A stretch of DNA of 64,000 bases from Poritiphilus flavus. GTDB lineage: Bacteria; Bacteroidota; Bacteroidia; Flavobacteriales; Flavobacteriaceae. A model generated the notes under the pieces. That model was not told the origin of the DNA, did no database searches, and saw only the letters and a program-made list of their open reading frames with translations. The position numbers and the translations under genes are program-made. Within the stretch, counting starts at the first letter, position 1. Each line of letters begins with the position of its first letter. Where the stretch lies: contig NZ_WXYO01000006.1 of the NCBI RefSeq assembly GCF_009901585.1, forward strand, positions 1 to 64,000, in the 5' to 3' direction. Of the stretch, positions 59,634 through 64,000 are shown piece by piece.

Positions 59634-61532
59634 TTAGGTCAGGGTATATTGGTTGTTGTTGTTTATCGATATTTCATCATTCTCCAACAAGTTTCTAAGG
59701 GATTCCAGGACAATAGGCTCTTCGAACGGAAGCAACTCGATCAACTGCCGGGAGGATTGCTGTTCCGTAGCCAGTGCGGCGAGGATATGCTTTTCTACCT
59801 GTTCCAACAAAGCCTCATCCGTTCTGGTATCTTGCCGGCAAACGTCGCATTTTCCGCAGTCTACCCTGGTTCTTTCCCCGAAGTAGCTCAGCAATTGTCG
59901 GTTTCTGCACTTTCGGTTATTGCGGGTATATTCCAGCATCCGCAATAATTGCTCCTTTCTTATTTCCTGATGCTTACGCACCTTTTTTGCAAAGATATTG
60001 ATGGTCCTGTCATCTTCACGAGGAACGAGAAAGGTAACTTCCAGATCCCGGTTTTTGGATTTCAGATCAAGTATTCCGTCTTTTTGAAGTTGTTCAAGGG
60101 ATCGAAGAACATCCTCTTCACCCAGCCCGGACTTTTTGGCGAGAAGCGAAACATTTATCGGTGTTTCGAAATCGAAAACGCCTCCATAAGTCCTCAGTAA
60201 TATTTGTACGGTGTCCGTTAGGCCGGGATTATTTTCCAGATAGGACCAGAGCTCCTTTTTACCACAAGTGAATTTAACCGTGGTCTTTCGTGAAAAATTA
60301 GGGGACAATGCGATTACAGAATTCTGGTCTAACAGCCTCAGTCCATTATAGGTCAATTTTCCGGAAAGCCCGTATCTATCGCAAAACTCATCAAATCTAA
60401 ACTGAAAGGGTTTAGACTCCAGGGCCCCGTAAGGGATCTGAAAGAAGTTGTTGAGCTTAATGTATAACTTCTTCAGGAAAGCGGGTTCCGGGATGCTGCT
60501 GAGGAACTGATCCATTAGCCGATGTTCGTCTGTCTTATTGGTCAGCAGCACAGCCCTGGCAGGCATACCGTCCCTCCCGGCTCTTCCGGCCTCCTGGAAG
60601 TAGTTTTCTATACTCTCAGGAATGTGGTAATGAACCACCAGATCCACATTCGGGTTGTCTATGCCCATTCCAAAGGCGTTCGTGGCAACCATGATCCTGT
60701 GGGTGCCGTTTAACCAAAGATCCAACTTCTTTTTTTTCTCCTGGGACGGAATTCCTCCGTGATAGTAGGATGCAGATATTCCCTTACTGTTAAGGAAGTG
60801 GGAGATCTCCACAGAAGACCTCCTGCTATTGACATATACAATACCACTTCGTTCGCTTTCCGTACAGAGTCTGGTCAGCCGATAGTTCTTGTCTTCTTCA
60901 ACGCATACGGTGTAGGTTAGGTTACTCCTGGAGAAAGAATCTTTGAATACACCGGGATCTCTCAAATCCAAATGATCCATAATATCTCTGGAAACCCTTT
61001 CGGTTGCTGTTGCTGTAAGGGCTATGAAAGGTACTCCTTCGGCCAACTCCCGCAATACCTTGCACTGCAGATAGGCCGGCCTGAAATCGTGACCCCATTG
61101 GGAGATACAATGCGCTTCGTCTATGGCTACAAGGCTGACTTTCATTTGACTGATCTTCTCAAGGATCAATTCCTGTTGCAGCCTTTCCGGTGAGAGATAT
61201 AAGAACTTGTAATTTCCGTACAAACAGTTGTCCAGGAGGTTAACTAACTCCTGAAACGGAATACCCCCTGTAAGGGCTATAGCCTTGATCCCCCTTTTTT
61301 TGAGTGAAGCTACCTGGTCCTGGATTAAGGCGATAAGGGGTGAGACCACTATACAAATACCTTCCATGCTCAGTGCCGGGATCTGATAACATACGGATTT
61401 ACCCCCGCCGGTCGGCAAAAGGGCCAGCACGTCCTTCCCGCTCATCACAGATTGTATGATGGATTCCTGGGACCCCCTGAAGTTTTCGTAACCCCAGTGT
61501 TTCTTTAATAGGGATTGCGGATCCGCGATCAT
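59634..61532 (-). CDS. recQ: ATP-dependent DNA helicase RecQ
   Basis: A 632-aa protein. Motif I LLPTGGGKSVCYQ (~40), DEAH box AIDEAHCISQWGHDFRP (~138), motifs V-VI ATNAFGMGIDNPNVD and QEAGRAGRDGMPA; RQC zinc-binding Cys in CRNRQLLSYFG...CGKCDVC (~550-575). The HRDC domain is reduced or absent. It unwinds DNA in recombination repair. Confidence 0.95.
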   Translation of the reverse strand: MIADPQSLLKKHWGYENFRGSQESIIQSVMSGKDVLALLPTGGGKSVCYQIPALSMEGICIVVSPLIALIQDQVASLKKRGIKAIALTGGIPFQELVNLLDNCLYGNYKFLYLSPERLQQELILEKISQMKVSLVAIDEAHCISQWGHDFRPAYLQCKVLRELAEGVPFIALTATATERVSRDIMDHLDLRDPGVFKDSFSRSNLTYTVCVEEDKNYRLTRLCTESERSGIVYVNSRRSSVEISHFLNSKGISASYYHGGIPSQEKKKKLDLWLNGTHRIMVATNAFGMGIDNPNVDLVVHYHIPESIENYFQEAGRAGRDGMPARAVLLTNKTDEHRLMDQFLSSIPEPAFLKKLYIKLNNFFQIPYGALESKPFQFRFDEFCDRYGLSGKLTYNGLRLLDQNSVIALSPNFSRKTTVKFTCGKKELWSYLENNPGLTDTVQILLRTYGGVFDFETPINVSLLAKKSGLGEEDVLRSLEQLQKDGILDLKSKNRDLEVTFLVPREDDRTINIFAKKVRKHQEIRKEQLLRMLEYTRNNRKCRNRQLLSYFGERTRVDCGKCDVCRQDTRTDEALLEQVEKHILAALATEQQSSRQLIELLPFEEPIVLESLRNLLENDEISINNNNQYTLT

Positions 61533-61533
61533 C

Positions 61534-62097
61534 TTATACCAGTTTTAATTGGTTTAAAACAAATGCAGTGCGCTCGGCAACCGTACCTTTTGGTATCACT
61601 ACAGCCTGGTATCCGTATTTGGAATAGGTATCTTCCAAATGCCGGTGAATTTGAAGGGCTTCCTCATAACTTTCCAAACGCTCGTTATCCGATATATAGA
61701 TCTCTTTCCAGGGAGGTACAATGAGAACCATGTCATAACGGTGTGCTTCGCAGGCTTTCTCAAAATAAGCCTCATAGGGTTGACTGAAATAATCCATATA
61801 TGCCAGCACGTCAGGGATTCCCCGGTCGTAAAAGACTACATCTCCTTTGTTGGCTGCACCTTCCTCAAAATGAGTAATACGTCCCTGAAGTATTTTCTGA
61901 TTGAATTGGTACGGGTCAGAAACAAAGGCTAGTGGATTAGTACTGAACTCTTTCTCATTTTCCTGTTTTTTTGCCTGCATCGTCATCGTTCTGATAATTT
62001 CGTGAAAGCAATAAAAACCATTGGTTTCCAACTCATTCACTATAGAGGTCTTTCCGGATCCCGGACCGCCTGTAATGGCAATTCTTTTCGGTTTCAA
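61534..62097 (-). CDS. AAA-family P-loop ATPase/kinase (NadR-kinase-like)
   Basis: A 187-aa protein. Walker A ITGGPGSGKTSIVNEL at ~8-23, DVVFYDRGIPDVLAY (~86-100) and a C-terminal LVPPWKEIYISDNERLES-like segment. This is the AAA_28/NadR ribosylnicotinamide-kinase-like family. Substrate unknown. It lies directly upstream of recQ on the same strand (1-bp gap). A minus-strand TACTTTTG -7 box at 62123-62116 fits its promoter. Confidence 0.8.
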   Translation of the reverse strand: MKPKRIAITGGPGSGKTSIVNELETNGFYCFHEIIRTMTMQAKKQENEKEFSTNPLAFVSDPYQFNQKILQGRITHFEEGAANKGDVVFYDRGIPDVLAYMDYFSQPYEAYFEKACEAHRYDMVLIVPPWKEIYISDNERLESYEEALQIHRHLEDTYSKYGYQAVVIPKGTVAERTAFVLNQLKLV

Positions 62098-62115
62098 ACG
62101 CGCTGATTATGTAGA

Positions 62116-62170
62116 CAAAAGTAATCAATAGCAATAAGCTTAAAAAATTTAGGTCGAAGGTGTATATTTG
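62116..62170. promoter_or_regulatory. Divergent -7 boxes for the ATPase and DUF493 genes
   Basis: Minus-strand TACTTTTG (62123-62116) for the ATPase-recQ-fmt transcript; plus-strand TATATTTG (62163-62170) for DUF493, 14 nt before its ATG. The second box shows that the GTG at 62160 cannot be the DUF493 start. Confidence 0.5.
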
Positions 62171-62183
62171 CAAAAACGATGCG

Positions 62184-62471
62184 ATGGATAGCGAGAAAAC
62201 CGAGGAATTTTACGATAGGCTAAAGGAAGAATTACTTCAAAATACAGATTGGCCATCGGACTATCTCTACAAGTTCATAATACCAACCGATCAGGAAAAG
62301 ATCAGCCAGATACATCAGATTTTTGACAATACCGGAGCCGTAATCGAATCCAAACAGTCGCGAAAGGGAAAATACACCAGTATATCAGTTACTGTGCATC
62401 TTGCAGGTCCTGAAGAAGTCATTCTCAAGTACAAGGAGGTTGGCAAGATTGAGGGTGTAATATCTCTTTAA
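62184..62471 (+). CDS. DUF493 family protein
   Basis: A 95-aa protein from ATG 62184 (MDSEKTEEFYDRLKEELL); the frame upstream overlaps the promoter box. LYKFIIPTDQEKISQIHQIF and the SRKGKYTSISVTVHL strand pattern match the DUF493 (YbeD-like) fold, an ACT-like small domain. Function unknown. Confidence 0.85.
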   Translation: MDSEKTEEFYDRLKEELLQNTDWPSDYLYKFIIPTDQEKISQIHQIFDNTGAVIESKQSRKGKYTSISVTVHLAGPEEVILKYKEVGKIEGVISL

Positions 62472-62556
62472 AATGGTATTTGTGGTATAATTTTGTTATT
62501 TTGCAGGCGTTATACACTTACCGCTTTTCGAAGTACATAAGCATAAACTTTTTAAT

Positions 62557-63210
62557 TTGAATTTAGTAGAAAACCTAGAATACAATACGGAGCGTCCTAA
62601 GCTCTTTATTCCGGAATATGGTCGTCATTTTCAAAAAATGGTAGACTATGCAGTATCCATAGAAGACAAAGAAGAACGCAACCGGGTCGCAAAGGCCATA
62701 ATTAGCGTCATGGGAAATCTTCAGCCGCATCTTCGCGACGTGCCTGATTTTCAACATAAATTATGGGATCAATTGTTCATCATGGCCGATTTTAAATTGG
62801 ATGTGGACTCTCCCTTTCCTATTACAACCAAAGAGATGTTGCAGCAAAGGCCAGACCCGCTGGAGTATCCCCAGAACCATCCAAAGTACAGGTTTTACGG
62901 GAATAACATCAAACGAATGATCGATGTTGCCATCAAATGGGAGAAAGGGGATAAGAGATCCGGCCTGGAGTACGCCATCGCCAATCATATGAAAAAATGT
63001 TATCTGAATTGGAATAAGGACAGCGTGGATGACCAGGTGATCTTTCAGCATTTATATGAATTAAGCGATGGCCAGATTGACCTGGCTTCTGATGGAGAAA
63101 ATCTCACAGATAGCGGACAATTCCTTAAAAACAGATTGCCAAAATCCAGTCGCAGCAGCTCCGGAAAGAAAAGTCAAAGGAATAATAACCGTGGTAAGAA
63201 ACGGTTCTAA
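62557..63210 (+). CDS. DUF4290 protein
   Basis: TTG start at 62557 (LNLVENLEYNTERPKLF). A 217-aa protein with PEYGRHFQKMVDYAVSIEDKEERN, LFIMADFKLDVDSPFP and a C-terminal basic tail (SSRSSSGKKSQRNNNRGKKRF), which suggests nucleic-acid or ribosome contact. DUF4290 is Bacteroidota-specific and commonly precedes murA. Candidate -7 box at ~62498-62504. Confidence 0.9.
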   Translation: MNLVENLEYNTERPKLFIPEYGRHFQKMVDYAVSIEDKEERNRVAKAIISVMGNLQPHLRDVPDFQHKLWDQLFIMADFKLDVDSPFPITTKEMLQQRPDPLEYPQNHPKYRFYGNNIKRMIDVAIKWEKGDKRSGLEYAIANHMKKCYLNWNKDSVDDQVIFQHLYELSDGQIDLASDGENLTDSGQFLKNRLPKSSRSSSGKKSQRNNNRGKKRF

Positions 63211-63225
63211 TTTTTTCGTCCTCTC

Positions 63226-64000
63226 ATGGGTACATTTATTATAGAGGGTGGGCATACGCTCCATGGCGAGATAACCCCTCAGGGCGCAAAGAATGAGGCA
63301 CTACAGATCCTTTGTGCGGTTCTCCTGACACCCGAAGAAGTTACCATTCACAATATTCCGGATATCGTTGATGTAAATAAACTAATTGATTTGTTGGACA
63401 GCCTGGGCGTCAATGTAAATAAACTTGGGAAAGGATCTTATACATTCCAGGCGGATGCTGTCAATCTGGACTTTCTGGAGTCCGAACAATTCAAAATAGA
63501 CGGTAGAGGGTTGAGGGGGTCCATCATGCTTGTCGGACCATTGCTGGCACGTTTCGGAAGAGGTTATATCCCTAAACCCGGAGGCGACAAAATAGGCCGT
63601 AGAAGGCTGGATACCCACTTTGAGGGATTCATGAAACTGGGAGCACAATTCCGTTACAACAGTGAAGAACATTTCTACGGGGTAGAGTCGGATAAGCTGA
63701 AAGGTACCTATATGCTGCTGGATGAGGCCTCAGTTACCGGGACTGCAAATATTGTTATGGCTGCGGTACTTGCTGAAGGCACAACAACCATCTACAACGC
63801 GGCCTGTGAACCTTATCTTCAGCAATTGTGCAAAATGCTCAACAGAATGGGGGCACAGATCTCCGGCATAGGTTCTAATCTTCTGGTAATTGAAGGAGTA
63901 ACGGAATTGGGAGGTACTGAACACCGAATGCTTCCTGATATGATCGAGATTGGCAGTTGGATAGGCTTAGCCGCTATGACTCGTAGCGAACTCACTATTA
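63226..64000 (+). CDS. murA: UDP-N-acetylglucosamine 1-carboxyvinyltransferase MurA, N-terminal part
   Basis: ATG 63226, 15 bp after DUF4290; the frame runs off the window after ~258 codons. Family features: the conserved Lys in [47 protein letters not shown] and [15 protein letters not shown]. It makes the first committed step of peptidoglycan synthesis. At the loop position where E. coli has the fosfomycin-target Cys115 (GGCxIG) this protein has Asp121 (GGDKIG, codon 63586-63588). Confidence 0.95.
   Translation, partial: MGTFIIEGGHTLHGEITPQGAKNEALQILCAVLLTPEEVTIHNIPDIVDVNKLIDLLDSLGVNVNKLGKGSYTFQADAVNLDFLESEQFKIDGRGLRGSIMLVGPLLARFGRGYIPKPGGDKIGRRRLDTHFEGFMKLGAQFRYNSEEHFYGVESDKLKGTYMLLDEASVTGTANIVMAAVLAEGTTTIYNAACEPYLQQLCKMLNRMGAQISGIGSNLLVIEGVTELGGTEHRMLPDMIEIGSWIGLAAMTRSELTI

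Noticed and set aside
62160-62183. GTG start at 62160 for DUF493
   Set aside because: It overlaps the TATATTTG -7 box, so the transcript would begin downstream of it; ATG 62184 is preferred.

Overview
The window comes from a member of the Bacteroidota, most likely a marine-type Flavobacteriia. Evidence: GldF/GldG gliding ABC-transporter genes, TAnnTTTG-type -7 promoter boxes, many SPII lipoproteins, DUF4290 and DUF493 genes, a CusA-TolC fusion, and few clear Shine-Dalgarno sites. No rRNA, CRISPR array, complete integrase or transposase was seen.

Bases 1-15915 are an accessory locus: the 3' end of a large RHS/YD-repeat polymorphic toxin gene (cassette A) followed by a tandem array of displaced toxin/immunity modules (B to G). 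C, D, E and F each carry a 5'-truncated copy of the RHS core, a private C-terminal tip and a downstream partner gene that overlaps or nearly touches it. B and G keep only a partner gene (B also has a 40-residue toxin tail). Modules are joined by a repeated composite linker: a GGATT...AATCC hairpin, then a terminator hairpin, then a ~200-bp structured block present in five full or partial copies. The core copies are mosaics of shared alleles, as expected if the expressed tip is exchanged by homologous recombination. Remnants of other elements (XRE regulator, truncated element protein, TPM-domain fragment) lie between A and B.

16154-20925 is a tight operon of two lipoproteins, a GspC/PilP-like protein, a minor-pilin-like protein, two pseudopilins and a GspF/PilC inner-membrane protein: a partial type II secretion/type IV pilus-like machine with no ATPase or secretin in view. 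Degenerate word repeats follow.

21542-37403 is mixed: a PQQ-type dehydrogenase-like protein with cytochrome c, an SSB-like protein, an IbrA/IbrB pair, a cobalamin riboswitch ahead of a small ORF and a PAS protein, two serine hydrolases, a VIT transporter and a heavy-metal RND efflux operon. 37404-39750 carries an AbiE-type toxin-antitoxin pair next to mnmE, with att-like imperfect repeats and two perfect inverted repeats.

39751-64000 is mostly core genome: mnmE, dnaN, gldG-gldF, a DUF62 hydrolase, phoH, purC, a DnaQ-like exonuclease with a DUF294/CBS protein, a zinc peptidase bracketed by word-repeat arrays, an MBL hydrolase, an alpha-carbonic anhydrase, tRNA-Met, a class IV aminotransferase, yqgE, HU, fmt, recQ, an AAA ATPase, DUF493, DUF4290 and the start of murA, which has Asp in place of the fosfomycin-target Cys.
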